Shown here one piece after another: positions 18,764 through 28,292 of a stretch of 64,000 nucleotides of DNA. How positions within the stretch are numbered: position 1 is the stretch's first letter; every line of letters begins with the position of its first letter. Source of the DNA: an uncultured Pseudomonas sp. Lineage in GTDB: Bacteria > Pseudomonadota > Gammaproteobacteria > Pseudomonadales > Pseudomonadaceae. The DNA is taken from NCBI RefSeq assembly GCF_946885955.1, contig NZ_CAMPHI010000022.1, positions 19,469 to 83,468 on the forward strand, in the 5' to 3' direction. A model generated the notes under the pieces. That model was not told where the DNA came from and searched no databases. It saw only the letters and a list, made by a program, of their open reading frames with translations. Position numbers and translations under genes: made by a program.

Positions 18764-19645
18764 ATGTCGATTAATTTCCCGTTGTTGCTGGTCGTCGCCG
18801 TTGCGCTATGCGGCGCGCTGGCGCTATTCGATTTGATATTTCTCGCCCCGCGTCGCCGTGCCGCGATTGCCACTTATCAGGGGCAGGTCGAGCAGCCGGA
18901 CGAGACGGTTGTCGAGCGTCTGAACAAGGAACCGCTGCTGGTTGAGTATGGCAAGTCGTTCTTCCCGGTACTGGCGATCGTCCTGGTTCTGCGCTCCTTT
19001 CTGGTCGAACCCTTCCAGATTCCATCGGGCTCGATGAAGCCGACGCTGGCGGTAGGTGATTTTATTCTTGTCAACAAGTTCGCCTACGGCATCCGTTTGC
19101 CGGTGCTGGATACCAAGATCATCGACGTAAGTGACCCGCAACGCGGCGATGTCATGGTCTTCCGCTACCCGAACGACCCGAATATCAACTACATCAAGCG
19201 TGTCGTCGGCATTCCTGGCGACCGTGTCGCGGTGGAAGGCAAGCAGGTTTACATCAATGGTGAAGCGTTGCCCCGGCGCTTCCTCTACGAAGGACTGGAC
19301 GAGGAAGCCAGGGGCGATCGCAGCTCCGGCGTCTATCCGACTGCGCGTTATTACACTGAGACGCTGGGCAATGTAGAGCACAGTATTCGCGAGCGCGATC
19401 GAGTGCGCGGTTCCGTCCGACGCGAGTGGCTGGTGCCCAAGGGGCACTACTTCATGATGGGCGACAACCGCGATAACTCGAAAGACAGCCGTTATTGGGA
19501 AGATCCAGAGGGGACTCCGCCGGAGTTCTCGGGCATGGTTCCGGACAAGAATATCGTCGGCAAAGCCTTTGCCGTGTGGATGAGCTGGCCCGATCCGAAA
19601 TTCAGCCATCTGCCGAATTTCTCCCGTGTCGGTTTGATTCACTAG
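18764..19645 (+). CDS. lepB: LepB, signal peptidase I
   Basis: A 293-residue membrane protease that removes Sec and Tat signal peptides. Two N-terminal helices (residues 5-28 and around 66-82) precede the catalytic domain. The catalytic serine is in FQIPSGSMKPTL and the lysine in GDVMVFRYPNDPNINYIKRVVGIPGD; the C-terminal GHYFMMGDNRDNSKDSRYW box is complete. It lies in an operon with lepA. Confidence 0.97.
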   Translation: MSINFPLLLVVAVALCGALALFDLIFLAPRRRAAIATYQGQVEQPDETVVERLNKEPLLVEYGKSFFPVLAIVLVLRSFLVEPFQIPSGSMKPTLAVGDFILVNKFAYGIRLPVLDTKIIDVSDPQRGDVMVFRYPNDPNINYIKRVVGIPGDRVAVEGKQVYINGEALPRRFLYEGLDEEARGDRSSGVYPTARYYTETLGNVEHSIRERDRVRGSVRREWLVPKGHYFMMGDNRDNSKDSRYWEDPEGTPPEFSGMVPDKNIVGKAFAVWMSWPDPKFSHLPNFSRVGLIH

Positions 19646-19655
19646 GTTTTGCATC

Positions 19656-19688
19656 AGCCTGGCGCTGTTCAATACAGCGCTACAGGCT
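19656..19688 (+). promoter_or_regulatory. Long stem-loop between lepB and the DUF4845-rnc genes
   Basis: AGCCTG and a 7-bp inner stem GCGCTGT (19662-19668) pair with ACAGCGC (19674-19680) and CAGGCT (19683-19688), leaving a 2-base bulge. No T-run follows. It lies before the rnc transcript unit and could be a processing site, including for RNase III itself; it may also be a weak terminator for lepB. Confidence 0.45.
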
Positions 19689-19747
19689 ATAAATAATCTT
19701 GGGTTTTGCCTGATCGGCATTTATCTCATTGAGAATTGGGGCTCCAT

Positions 19748-20125
19748 ATGAAATTTGCACGCTCGCAAAAGGGTATGTCGGTTCTGGGCTGGCTGATGGT
19801 CTTGGCCTTGGTTGCATTTTTCGCCAGTGCGGCATTCAAGTTGATTCCACATTACCTCGACTATATGTCGTTGGAGAAAATCATCACGTCGGTGGAAACC
19901 GACGAGTCTCTGGAAATAAATACCGTAGGCGCATTCTATGGTCACGTTATCAGGGGGATGGAGGTCAATAGCATCCGTGATTTGAACCCGAAAGATATTC
20001 TTGAAGTGAAAATTGAAAACAATGAATTTCGTGCCCACTTGCAATATGAGCGGCGTGAGCCTCTGATTAAAAATATCGATCTGGTAGTTAATTTCGATAA
20101 AGAATTCCGCGTGCGTATGCCGTGA
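19748..20125 (+). CDS. DUF4845 small membrane-anchored protein
   Basis: A 125-residue protein starting [42 protein letters not shown], one membrane helix followed by a small mixed domain facing the periplasm. This is the DUF4845 family, found between lepB and rnc in pseudomonads (PA0769 position). The N-terminal [12 protein letters not shown] resembles a prepilin-type leader, but the glutamate at +5 is missing, so processing by PilD is doubtful. Function unknown. It overlaps the rnc start by 4 bases. Confidence 0.85.
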   Translation: MKFARSQKGMSVLGWLMVLALVAFFASAAFKLIPHYLDYMSLEKIITSVETDESLEINTVGAFYGHVIRGMEVNSIRDLNPKDILEVKIENNEFRAHLQYERREPLIKNIDLVVNFDKEFRVRMP

Positions 20126-20811
20126 GTGCTTCGTTAGCCCGTCTCGAACGACGACTCGGTTACACCTTCAAGGACCAGGAACTGATGATCCTGGCCTTGA
20201 CCCATCGCAGCTTCGCTGGGCGCAATAACGAACGCCTGGAGTTTCTCGGCGACGCCATTCTCAACTTCGTCGCCGGTGAGGCGCTGTTCGAGCGTTTTCC
20301 TCTGGCCCGTGAAGGTCAGCTGTCGCGTCTGCGTGCCCGCCTGGTCAAGGGGGAGACGCTGGCTATCCTGGCCCGTGGTTTCGACCTGGGCGAATATCTG
20401 CGCCTGGGCTCGGGCGAGTTGAAAAGTGGCGGTTTTCGCCGCGAGTCGATTCTCGCCGATGCCCTGGAGGCGCTGATCGGTGCCATTTACCTGGATGCCG
20501 GCATGGAGGCGGCGCGCGAGCGGGTATTGGCCTGGCTAACCAATGAGTTGGAGAGCCTGACGCTGGTCGACACCAACAAGGATCCGAAAACCCGTCTGCA
20601 GGAGTTTCTGCAATCCCGGGCTTGCGATCTGCCGCGCTACGAGGTGGTGGATATCCAGGGTGATCCGCATTGCCGGACGTTCGTCGTCGAATGCCAGATC
20701 ACCTTACTGAACGATAAAACCCTGGGTCAGGGGGCCAGCCGCCGTATTGCCGAACAGGTCGCGGCGGCGGCTGCCTTGATCGCCCTGGGTGTGGAGAATG
20801 GGCATGACTGA
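20122..20811 (+). CDS. rnc: Ribonuclease III
   Basis: A 229-residue double-strand-specific endoribonuclease. The catalytic domain has the signature [15 protein letters not shown] with the metal-binding glutamate and aspartate, and a second acidic site in [18 protein letters not shown]; a dsRNA-binding domain follows at about 155-225 ([13 protein letters not shown] ... [18 protein letters not shown]). It processes rRNA precursors and many mRNAs. It starts with GTG and overlaps era by 8 bases. Confidence 0.97.
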   Translation: MSASLARLERRLGYTFKDQELMILALTHRSFAGRNNERLEFLGDAILNFVAGEALFERFPLAREGQLSRLRARLVKGETLAILARGFDLGEYLRLGSGELKSGGFRRESILADALEALIGAIYLDAGMEAARERVLAWLTNELESLTLVDTNKDPKTRLQEFLQSRACDLPRYEVVDIQGDPHCRTFVVECQITLLNDKTLGQGASRRIAEQVAAAAALIALGVENGHD

Positions 20812-21706
20812 TTCACCTGCAACACGCTGTGGCTATGTCGCCATCGTCGGCCGGCCCAACGTGGGCAAGTCGACGCTGCTCAACCATATTCTCGGGCAGA
20901 AACTGGCCATTACCTCGCGTAAGCCGCAGACCACCCGGCACAACATGCTCGGAATCAAGACCGAGGGAGAGGTCCAGGCGATATATGTCGATACGCCCGG
21001 TCTGCACAAGAACAACGAGAAAGCCCTCAACCGCTATATGAACAAGAATGCCTCGTCGGCGCTGAAGGATGTCGACGTGGTGATCTTCGTGGTCGACCGC
21101 ACCCGCTGGACCGATGAGGACCAGATGGTCCTGGAGCGCGTGCAGTACGTGCAGGGCCCGGTGATTCTGGCGATCAACAAGACCGACCGTATCGAGGATA
21201 AAGCGGAGCTGATGCCGCACCTCGAATGGTTGGCGACTCAGCTGCCGAATGCCGAAATAGTGCCGGTTTCCGCACAACACGGTCATAACCTCGACACCCT
21301 GGAAAAACTGGTCGGCGAGCGTTTGCCGGAAGGCGTGCATTTCTTTCCGGAAGATCAGGTCACCGATCGTTCGAGCCGTTTCTTCGCCGCCGAATTGGTA
21401 CGCGAGAAGATCATGCGCCAGCTCGGCGCCGAGTTGCCGTACCAGATCACTGTGGAAATTGAGGAGTTCAAGCGCGATGGGCGCATCCTGCATATCCACG
21501 CGCTGATACTGGTTGAGCGTGATGGTCAGAAGAAGATCATTATTGGCGAGAAGGGCGAGCGGATCAAACGCATCGGTCAGGAAGCGCGCAAGGACATGGA
21601 GGTGATGTTCGACTCCAAGGTCATGCTCAATCTCTGGGTCAAGGTCAAAGGCGGTTGGTCGGACGACGAGCGCGCCCTGCGCTCGCTGGGCTACGACAAT
21701 ATCTAA
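20804..21706 (+). CDS. era: Era, GTPase for 16S rRNA/30S maturation
   Basis: A 300-residue GTPase with a C-terminal KH domain. G motifs: [32 protein letters not shown]. The KH region contains [22 protein letters not shown]. It binds the 3' end of 16S rRNA during 30S assembly. The ATG at 20804 ([16 protein letters not shown]) overlaps the rnc stop; a start five codons upstream lies inside rnc and is not needed. The pair rnc-era is a conserved operon. Confidence 0.97.
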   Translation: MTDSPATRCGYVAIVGRPNVGKSTLLNHILGQKLAITSRKPQTTRHNMLGIKTEGEVQAIYVDTPGLHKNNEKALNRYMNKNASSALKDVDVVIFVVDRTRWTDEDQMVLERVQYVQGPVILAINKTDRIEDKAELMPHLEWLATQLPNAEIVPVSAQHGHNLDTLEKLVGERLPEGVHFFPEDQVTDRSSRFFAAELVREKIMRQLGAELPYQITVEIEEFKRDGRILHIHALILVERDGQKKIIIGEKGERIKRIGQEARKDMEVMFDSKVMLNLWVKVKGGWSDDERALRSLGYDNI

Positions 21707-21812
21707 AGCAACAGCCGCAGGCGACAAGCCTCCAAGTGGATCGTGCCGAGTGTCGACGGGGCGGCTGGAACTGGTGCTTTGCTTACCGCTCGAAGCTTGA
21801 GGCTTGCCGCTG

Positions 21813-22496
21813 ATGTTCGCCTATGTACTGCATAGCCGCGCTTACCGCGAAAGTAGTGCGCTGGTCGATTTGCTCACTCCTCAGGGTCGGCTGCGCGCGG
21901 TGCTGCGTGGTGCGCGAGGCAAGGCGGGAACCCTGGCGCGGCCGTTCATCCCCATCGAAGTCGAGCTGCGCGGACGTGGCGAACTGAAGAATATCGGCCG
22001 CCTGGAAGCTGCTGGCATTCCCAATCTGCTCAACGCGGAGGCGCTGTTCAGTGGCCTCTATCTGAACGAACTGCTGATTCGTTTGCTGCCCGCGGAAGAC
22101 CCGCATCCAGAAATCTTCGAGCACTACGCCATGACCGTCCTGGCGCTGGCCCAGGGGCGTGCGCTGGAGCCCTTGTTACGTGCTTTCGAATGGCGTTTGC
22201 TTGGCGAGTTGGGCTATGGTTTCGCACTCGATCATGATTGCAACGGCCAGCCCATCGCCACTCAAGGGCTCTATCGGCTGCAGGTCGATTCAGGTTTACA
22301 GCCCGCTGGGCAGTTTCAACCCGGGGTTTTTCAAGGTGCTGAGTTACTCGCCATGGCCGAGGCCGACTGGGCCTCGCCGGGTGCTCTGGCTGCGGCCAAG
22401 CGCTTGATGCGCCAGGCTCTCGCCCCTCATCTAGGCGGCCGACCGCTGGTCAGTCGCGAATTGTTCATGACGCTCAAGGAGCCAAACCGTGACTGA
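21813..22496 (+). CDS. recO: RecO, recombination mediator
   Basis: A 227-residue DNA repair protein that, with RecR, loads RecA onto SSB-coated DNA. It starts [35 protein letters not shown], the OB-fold that opens this family, followed by the helical part ([24 protein letters not shown]). The ATG at 21813 is chosen because GAGG lies 10 bases before it; the in-frame TTG at 21804 is too close to any ribosome binding site. It overlaps pdxJ by 8 bases. Confidence 0.93.
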   Translation: MFAYVLHSRAYRESSALVDLLTPQGRLRAVLRGARGKAGTLARPFIPIEVELRGRGELKNIGRLEAAGIPNLLNAEALFSGLYLNELLIRLLPAEDPHPEIFEHYAMTVLALAQGRALEPLLRAFEWRLLGELGYGFALDHDCNGQPIATQGLYRLQVDSGLQPAGQFQPGVFQGAELLAMAEADWASPGALAAAKRLMRQALAPHLGGRPLVSRELFMTLKEPNRD

Positions 22497-23235
22497 TGCC
22501 AATCGTGTGTTGCTGGGTGTGAATATCGACCATGTGGCGACCCTGCGTCAGGCCCGTGGTACGCGCTATCCCGACCCGGTGAAAGCCGCCCTGGATGCCG
22601 AAGAGGCCGGGGCCGATGGCATTACCGTGCACTTGCGTGAGGACCGCCGGCATATCCAGGAGCGCGACGTGCGTCTGCTCAAGGAGGTGCTGCAAACGCG
22701 GATGAATTTCGAAATGGGCGTTACCGAGGAAATGCTGGCGTTCGCCGAAAGCATCCGTCCCGAGCACGTTTGCCTGGTACCGGAAACCCGCCAGGAACTG
22801 ACCACCGAAGGCGGTCTGGATGTCGCCGGGCAGGAAGCGCGGATCGCTGCTGCGGTACAGCGGCTGAGTAAGATTGGTTGCGAGGTTTCGCTGTTTATCG
22901 ATCCGGATGCGCGCCAGATCGAAGCGTCGAAGCGCGTTGGCGCGCCAGCTATCGAACTGCACACCGGGCGCTACGCCGACGCCCATACGCCGGAAGAAGC
23001 GGCGCGGGAGCTGGCGCGAATTAGCGATGGTGTGGCCTGCGGCCTGGCCCATGGCCTGATCGTCAATGCCGGTCATGGCCTGCACTACCATAACGTCGAG
23101 CCGGTGGCGGCGATCGCCGGAATCAATGAGCTGAACATCGGCCACGCGCTGGTCGCCCATGCGCTATTCGTCGGCTTCAAACAGGCGGTGGTGGAGATGA
23201 AGCAGCTGATAGTCGCGGCGGCCAATCGCGGGTAG
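22489..23235 (+). CDS. pdxJ: PdxJ, pyridoxine 5'-phosphate synthase
   Basis: A 248-residue TIM-barrel enzyme that joins 1-deoxyxylulose 5-phosphate and 3-amino-2-oxopropyl phosphate to make pyridoxine 5'-phosphate. The start [24 protein letters not shown] is diagnostic, with [16 protein letters not shown], the catalytic FEMGVTEEM region, [12 protein letters not shown], and the phosphate-binding [14 protein letters not shown] and [14 protein letters not shown]. It starts with GTG inside recO. Confidence 0.97.
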   Translation: MTDANRVLLGVNIDHVATLRQARGTRYPDPVKAALDAEEAGADGITVHLREDRRHIQERDVRLLKEVLQTRMNFEMGVTEEMLAFAESIRPEHVCLVPETRQELTTEGGLDVAGQEARIAAAVQRLSKIGCEVSLFIDPDARQIEASKRVGAPAIELHTGRYADAHTPEEAARELARISDGVACGLAHGLIVNAGHGLHYHNVEPVAAIAGINELNIGHALVAHALFVGFKQAVVEMKQLIVAAANRG

Positions 23236-23244
23236 AGGCCCCAT

Positions 23245-23319
23245 GGGGTGGATGACGCTGTATTCATCCACCATAGCGCTGGATGAGGAAAGCGTCAGCT
23301 ACGCGCCCCTATCCACCCT
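23245..23319. repeat. REP-like palindromic element between pdxJ and cmoB
   Basis: GGTGGATGA at 23247-23255 pairs perfectly with TCATCCACC at 23264-23272, and the outer arm GGGTGGAT pairs with ATCCACCC at 23311-23318, with TGACGCT (23253-23259) and AGCGTCA (23291-23297) forming a further stem. It fills the convergent gap and its last arm overlaps the cmoB stop codon. The pattern resembles dispersed Pseudomonas repeats; it may also end both transcripts. Confidence 0.6.
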
Positions 23320-24286
23320 ACGGCTTGCGCGCCACCAACACGGCGCGGCTCGGCGCGGGCAGCCCTTCCAGCGTGCGGCTATGGTCGGCCGGGTCGAGAA
23401 AGTCCGGCAGCGACTGAAAGCGCATCCACTCGGTGGCGCGTTGCTCCTCGACCGAGGTGGTATTGACGTCGACGCAGCGCACATCGACGAAGCCGGCGCG
23501 ACGCAGCCATAGCTCCAGCGCCGGCACCGAGGGCAGGAACCAGACGTTGCGCATTTGCGCGTAGCGGTCCTCGGGGATCAGCACCTGTTGGGCGTCGCCT
23601 TCGACCACCAGGGTTTCCAGGACGAGTTCACCGTCCTTGACCAGGCAATCCTTCAGGTCCAGCAGGTGATCGATGGGCGAGCGACGGTGATAGAGCACAC
23701 CCATGGAAAACACCGTGTCGAAGCCTTGCAGCTTGCCCGGTAATTCCTCGAAGGCCAGTGGCAGGTGCCAGGCCGGCAGGTCGGGCAGGTAGTTCTTCAT
23801 CGCCAGGAATTGGCAGAGGAACAGCCAGTTCGGGTCGATGCCGACCACGCTATCGGCACCAGCGCCGAGCATCCGCCACATGTAGTAGCCATTGCCGCAG
23901 CCCACATCCAGCACGCGTTTGCCGGTCAGGTCGAGATGGGGCGCGACGCGCTGCCACTTCCAGTCCGAACGCCACTCGGTATCCACGTGCACGCCAAACA
24001 GGCGGAACGGCCCCTTGCGCCAGGGGATCAGGCCGCGCAGGGCGGTGTCCAGGGCGACGCGGGTCGATGCGTCGCAGGGGCCGGTGAAAGTGAAGGCTTC
24101 GAGCAATTCCAGCTGCTCCACTTCCAGCGGCGGCAGCGCCTGGACTGCACCATACCAGCGCTGCAGGTCGCCGTGGCCGATCGCCAGTTTGGCGTCGATT
24201 TGCCCCGGCAGACCGGCGCACCAGTCCTGCAGCGGGGTGCCGGCCAACTGCGCTTGTAGGGCGTCCAGATCGAGGCGGCCGATCAT
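23318..24286 (-). CDS. cmoB: CmoB, tRNA U34 carboxymethyltransferase
   Basis: A 322-residue SAM-type enzyme that uses carboxy-SAM to turn 5-hydroxyuridine-34 into 5-carboxymethoxyuridine in tRNA. The cofactor site is [19 protein letters not shown], followed by [14 protein letters not shown] and [20 protein letters not shown], all typical. It overlaps cmoA by 4 bases, and cmoA makes the carboxy-SAM, so the two enzymes of one pathway are co-translated. Confidence 0.95.
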   Translation of the reverse strand: MIGRLDLDALQAQLAGTPLQDWCAGLPGQIDAKLAIGHGDLQRWYGAVQALPPLEVEQLELLEAFTFTGPCDASTRVALDTALRGLIPWRKGPFRLFGVHVDTEWRSDWKWQRVAPHLDLTGKRVLDVGCGNGYYMWRMLGAGADSVVGIDPNWLFLCQFLAMKNYLPDLPAWHLPLAFEELPGKLQGFDTVFSMGVLYHRRSPIDHLLDLKDCLVKDGELVLETLVVEGDAQQVLIPEDRYAQMRNVWFLPSVPALELWLRRAGFVDVRCVDVNTTSVEEQRATEWMRFQSLPDFLDPADHSRTLEGLPAPSRAVLVARKP

Positions 24287-25026
24287 GGCAAGGCAATCAG
24301 CGAGGCGAAGTTAAGGCATTGAAACCAGGGCACCACCTTGCTGAAGCCGGCGGCCAGCAGACGTTCGCGGTGCTGCTCCAGACTATCCGGCAGCATGACT
24401 TTCTCGATTGCACTGCGCTTCTGGGCGATTTCCAGTTCGCTGTAGCCATTGGCGCGTTTGAAGGCGATGTGTAAATCCCCGAGCAGTTGGTGCTGTTCGT
24501 CGTCCTCGAAGCGCAGTTTCTCCGAGAGGATCAGCGCGCCGCCCGGCAGCAGTGCCTGTCGAATGCGTGCGAGCAATGCCAAACGCTGTTCCGGCTGGAT
24601 AAATTGCAGGGTGAAGTTCAAGGCCACCAGGGAAGTTGGCTGCAGCTCCAGGCCAAGGATATCGGCCTCGATCACCTCCACTGGCAACAGCTCCTGGAAC
24701 ATCGAGTCCTGGGCGTGCAGGTACTCGTGGCAGCGCTCGACCATGGCCGCCGAGTTGTCGACCGCTATCACCCGACAATCCTCGAGTTGTACATGGCGGC
24801 GTAGCGCCTGGGTCACGGCGCCGAGGGAACTGCCCAGGTCGTAGAGCACGCTATGCGGCTGGGCGAACTGACCGGCCAGCACGCCGATATTTTCGACAAT
24901 CGTCGGGTAGCCGGGCACCGAGCGTTTGATCATGTCCGGAAAAACCCGCACGACGTCCTCGTTGAAGACGAAGTCCGGCACCTGGGGCAGGGGCTGGGCG
25001 AACAGGCGGTCGGATTGTTTGGTCAC
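24283..25026 (-). CDS. cmoA: CmoA, carboxy-SAM synthase
   Basis: A 247-residue enzyme that converts SAM and prephenate into carboxy-SAM for CmoB. It starts [20 protein letters not shown] and continues [24 protein letters not shown], diagnostic for CmoA; the cofactor loop is [16 protein letters not shown]. The GTG at 25026 gives the family length. The frame is open 41 codons further upstream, but that extension has no family sequence. Confidence 0.95.
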   Translation of the reverse strand: MTKQSDRLFAQPLPQVPDFVFNEDVVRVFPDMIKRSVPGYPTIVENIGVLAGQFAQPHSVLYDLGSSLGAVTQALRRHVQLEDCRVIAVDNSAAMVERCHEYLHAQDSMFQELLPVEVIEADILGLELQPTSLVALNFTLQFIQPEQRLALLARIRQALLPGGALILSEKLRFEDDEQHQLLGDLHIAFKRANGYSELEIAQKRSAIEKVMLPDSLEQHRERLLAAGFSKVVPWFQCLNFASLIALP

Positions 25027-25159
25027 GTTGGCGGCGCACGAGTCGAAGAAGGCCGACGATTTTAACGGGAAAGTCGTTGGGCGACGACTCCTAGTCGCGC
25101 TTGGCGTTGCAGGGCGGGCCGAGTGCGCCAGGATCATGCCTGGCGCCACGCGCTCACAC

Positions 25160-25732
25160 CTACTTCAACTGATCGGAAAGAAACTCCCCCGCGCCCTGTA
25201 GCGGACCGAGTGGATTGCGCTTGACCTCGTAGCGGCGAATGTTCGGCTCGCCGTTGCTGACCTTATGCACCAGTACGTCGTCGACCAGGACGAATACCGC
25301 GCGAAAGACCCATCCTTGCAGTTCTCTTTTCTTGCGGAAGTTGAATATGTCGGCCCAGAAGTTGCCGACCCGTTTGGAGTCGGTCTTGTTGAACTCGAAG
25401 GCGTAGCCCACACAACGATCCTTGGCTTCCAGGCAGCGCAACAGGCCTTCCGGCAGATAATCGATGGGAACGTTCGGTTGCACGAACATCAGGCGTAGAT
25501 CGATAAACGAGAGCATTTTGCCGTTGCCTTCGGACAGCGGGTCGAAGCCCAGCGCGAATAGTTCGGAGCGGGTGGTGATGCCCGCTGCTACCTGGGAGTA
25601 GCGTATTTCCGCATCGAGATAATCGTCAAAAGGCGATAATGCTTCTTCACGTTCGCTGGGTAGCAAGCTGCTGCAACCCGATAGCCAAGCCAGCATGAGG
25701 AGCAGGCCGACTGCATGCCTAGTGTCCGTCAT
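25160..25732 (-). CDS. Predicted lipoprotein of unknown function
   Basis: A 190-residue protein with a type II signal peptide: [20 protein letters not shown], lipid-modified cysteine C20 after the lipobox LSG. The mature part has alpha/beta character, including [21 protein letters not shown], a segment reminiscent of BamE/SmpA-like start-of-helix patterns, and [26 protein letters not shown] with two cysteines nine bases-codons apart that could form a disulfide. I do not recognise a characterised family. It stands alone between cmoA and the chagasin-like gene. Confidence 0.7.
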   Translation of the reverse strand: MTDTRHAVGLLLMLAWLSGCSSLLPSEREEALSPFDDYLDAEIRYSQVAAGITTRSELFALGFDPLSEGNGKMLSFIDLRLMFVQPNVPIDYLPEGLLRCLEAKDRCVGYAFEFNKTDSKRVGNFWADIFNFRKKRELQGWVFRAVFVLVDDVLVHKVSNGEPNIRRYEVKRNPLGPLQGAGEFLSDQLK

Positions 25733-25889
25733 GTCATGATCTCTGAGTCGTGGATGTCTATTCCCTATAGCCCATTTATCGGTCGCCTGCCTGTATGCGT
25801 TCGCCAGCGGTCCGCCCGGGCGAACCAATGGACGCCCCTTGATGGCATGTGCGCCAGGATGCCTGGAAGATTAGCGGCGCGCTCGGGTG

Positions 25890-26279
25890 TCAGTGCGCCT
25901 TGAGTGCACAGTCGAAGGTTTGCGCCGGCGCCACGTCGGTTTCCCAAGGGCGTTGATAAGTCAGGCGCAGATGGCCCGAGCCCGCGTGCTTGACACTGAA
26001 GCGCCAGGTCGAAAGACCGGCGCTGCCGACCAGACCGGCATCTTCCGGGTTGCTGTAGACCTCGGGGCCGAGACTTTCGAGTACCGTATCGGCGCCATCG
26101 CGCAGTACCCAGCGGAAGCCCGTAGTGGGATTGCTGGGCAGCGTCAGCAGGAGGCTGTCGCCAACGCCAAGGCTTAGCGGGCATTGACTTTGCTTTTGCA
26201 CAAGTTGGCTACCGGCGTTGTGGGCACAACCGGCCAGTAGCGCCAGACCGAGCAACGGCAGTACGCGAAGAGTGGTCAT
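25890..26279 (-). CDS. Chagasin-like (inhibitor I42) lipoprotein
   Basis: A 129-residue lipoprotein (MTTLRVLPLLGLALLAGC, C18) whose mature part has the three loops of chagasin-type cysteine-protease inhibitors: NPTTGFRW, a glycine-rich GSAGLSTWRF region, and YQRPWE. These loops enter the active site of papain-like proteases. A bacterial periplasmic lipoprotein of this type may guard against host or rival proteases, or control an own papain-like enzyme; none is seen nearby. The start at 26279 is followed directly by the signal peptide; a longer frame adds unlikely sequence. Confidence 0.8.
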   Translation of the reverse strand: MTTLRVLPLLGLALLAGCAHNAGSQLVQKQSQCPLSLGVGDSLLLTLPSNPTTGFRWVLRDGADTVLESLGPEVYSNPEDAGLVGSAGLSTWRFSVKHAGSGHLRLTYQRPWETDVAPAQTFDCALKAH

Positions 26280-26373
26280 CGGTGGGCTCCTTGATCGATG
26301 AAGGCTTGCATGGGCGACTTTACCGCGAGCGCCTAGCATAGCCGCTGTGTGTCCCCGGGCGTAGCGCCTAGGT

Positions 26374-27066
26374 TCAACAGCGCTGCACCCGCTCAATCTG
26401 TGCGTCGAGCAGCGGGCCGAACAAGGCGACGCAGTCCTGGGCCGTGATGCGTGCCTGGGGGGCGTCGATCAAGTCCTCCTGCAGACGTAGCAGCAGGTCG
26501 CCTATCGGCAATGATGTCACGAGCCGCTGCAGGCGCTGACAGAGCAATTGCATCTGCATTTTCAAGCCGGCCGGGCAGCGTCTGTAGTTGGTGGCGCGCA
26601 ATGCCAGGCCGCGCAGGCGCGCCAGGTCTTCGAGGCTGTGACAGGCGATGGCCAGCCCTTGCAATTGCGGCCAGGTCGTCAGGCAAAGGTGGTCTTCCAA
26701 TTGTTCGATGACGATCAGCAGCGCCTCGATCATTTGGCAATGGGCCTCGAAGTCGGCCGGTTTGCGCCGCAGCTGTGGCCAGTCCTTGTGCAGCGGCGCC
26801 AATTGCAGGCTCTCGCCCGGCCAGTTGAGCCAGAGTTTGTCGAGTTTGCGCGCGAGTGCATTGCGCTGACTGACGCTACCAATGTCCTGCTGGGCTCCGA
26901 GGTCACGGTGCATCTGCACCGCTGGCAGCAGTTCGAGGCTGCGCTGCAGGGTTGTGTATTGCAGGTGGTCGAGGGTGTTTTGGTGCTGGCGTGCCGCGCG
27001 CCGGGTCAGCCATTGGCCGAGAATAAACAGCCCCAGGGCCAAGGCCAGGGCAATGCCGAGTTCCAT
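26374..27066 (-). CDS. Membrane-anchored helical protein, unrecognised
   Basis: A 230-residue protein with one N-terminal membrane helix (MELGIALALALGLFILGQWL) and then a soluble, almost all-helical domain with many Leu, Gln and Arg. Stretches such as MHRDLGAQQDIGSVSQRNALARKLDKLWLNW and AALLIVIEQLEDHLC-like heptads suggest a helical bundle, perhaps a signal-input domain without its output partner. I cannot name a family. It is divergent from the AraC regulator at 27324, separated by 257 bases in which I see no gene. Confidence 0.6.
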   Translation of the reverse strand: MELGIALALALGLFILGQWLTRRAARQHQNTLDHLQYTTLQRSLELLPAVQMHRDLGAQQDIGSVSQRNALARKLDKLWLNWPGESLQLAPLHKDWPQLRRKPADFEAHCQMIEALLIVIEQLEDHLCLTTWPQLQGLAIACHSLEDLARLRGLALRATNYRRCPAGLKMQMQLLCQRLQRLVTSLPIGDLLLRLQEDLIDAPQARITAQDCVALFGPLLDAQIERVQRC

Positions 27067-27323
27067 CGAGTGGTTCCTTACACGGATGGGCGTGTACGCT
27101 TTGAACGCTCAGTCTTAGCAACTCTCCTGCCAGTTGGCGGATGCGCATAAATAGGGCGTGTATGACCGGTTGGGGGCAGTGCGTTGCACCGATACAGTGC
27201 GCGCACTTTTGGTGATGGCTGCTTTGGTGCATTACTGGCTAAATGCCGGCCATTTGTCGTGCGGGCTGCTGTTTTTTGCGGCAAAGAGTTAAAGTTCCCT
27301 TACACGAACTTCCGGTTGTCGCC

Positions 27324-28076
27324 ATGCTCAAAGCCCGCCTGCTGCACCTCGATCACCAGGCCCACGAACACACCCACGATCACCACCAATTGGTGCTGTC
27401 GTTGTCCGGGCGCGCGGAATTCGAGGTCAATGGCCGTGGTGGCGAAGTCTGTCGCATGCGCGCCTGCCTGGTGCCCGGCGATGCCGATCACCAGTTCGCT
27501 GGTATCGGCGATAACCGTATGCTGATCGTCGATCTCAACGGGCAGGGCACCTCCAGCGAAGACCTGGAGCTGCTCACCCATCTGTTCGAAACCCCGCGTT
27601 ATCCGCAGCTGGATGTGGACTTCCAGCATCTGCTCAGTTATGCCGGTGCCGAGCTCGAACGCTATGGCAGCGACCCGATGTTGGCGCGTTCTCTGGGCGG
27701 GGTGCTGTTGCGGGCCTTACACTTGCGCCTGTTCGGCGAGCAGGCGCAACGGGCCACCGGGCCGCTCGATCTGGAGCGGCTCGATGCCTTTATCCTGGAT
27801 AACCTGGCGCGGCGCATCAGCGTCGCCGAGTTGGCGCAGGTCGCTTGCCTCAGCCCCAGCCACTTTCACGCCCAATTCAAGGACAGCGTCGGCCTGACGC
27901 CCCACCAATACCTGCTCAAATCGCGTCTCGATCTGGCCGCGCGGCTGCTGCGCGAAAGTGCTCTGCCGTTGATTCGTATCGCCGAAGAGTGCGGCTTCTC
28001 CAGTCAAAGCGCCCTGACCAATGCGATGCGGCGCTACCTCGGTCTGACCCCCAAGCGGTTGCGCAGCGCCGATTGA
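27324..28076 (+). CDS. AraC-family regulator with cupin sensor domain
   Basis: A 250-residue AraC/XylS regulator. The N-terminal cupin has AHEHTHDHHQLVLSLSGRAEFEVNGRGGEV, a histidine-rich ligand or metal site. The C-terminal two helix-turn-helix units contain RRISVAELAQVACLSPSHFHAQFKDSVGLTPHQYLLKSRLDLAARLL and IAEECGFSSQSALTNAMRRYLGLTPKRLR. ATG at 27324 is taken because the cupin begins there. It lies upstream of the cupredoxin operon in the same direction (216-base gap) and 7 kb from putA; it could regulate either and may correspond to PruR, but that is not provable here. Confidence 0.85.
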   Translation: MLKARLLHLDHQAHEHTHDHHQLVLSLSGRAEFEVNGRGGEVCRMRACLVPGDADHQFAGIGDNRMLIVDLNGQGTSSEDLELLTHLFETPRYPQLDVDFQHLLSYAGAELERYGSDPMLARSLGGVLLRALHLRLFGEQAQRATGPLDLERLDAFILDNLARRISVAELAQVACLSPSHFHAQFKDSVGLTPHQYLLKSRLDLAARLLRESALPLIRIAEECGFSSQSALTNAMRRYLGLTPKRLRSAD

Positions 28077-28292
28077 TCGCCTGGCCGGCGTCCCTTCGCG
28101 GCGCGGCCGGGTTCCAGTCTGTCTTAGCCGTTTCGCCGCCGGTTTCTCGTGCCTGGCGGTGGCTGCTTGCCGGTAAAAAAGGTGACCCCAGGCGCACTGC
28201 GGACTACTCTGCATGAGATTGAGCGATGAAGTTGCCAGGCTGGCGAGTCCTTTAATTTGCGGCGCGACTTGCGTCGAATCCGAGCACCAAGC

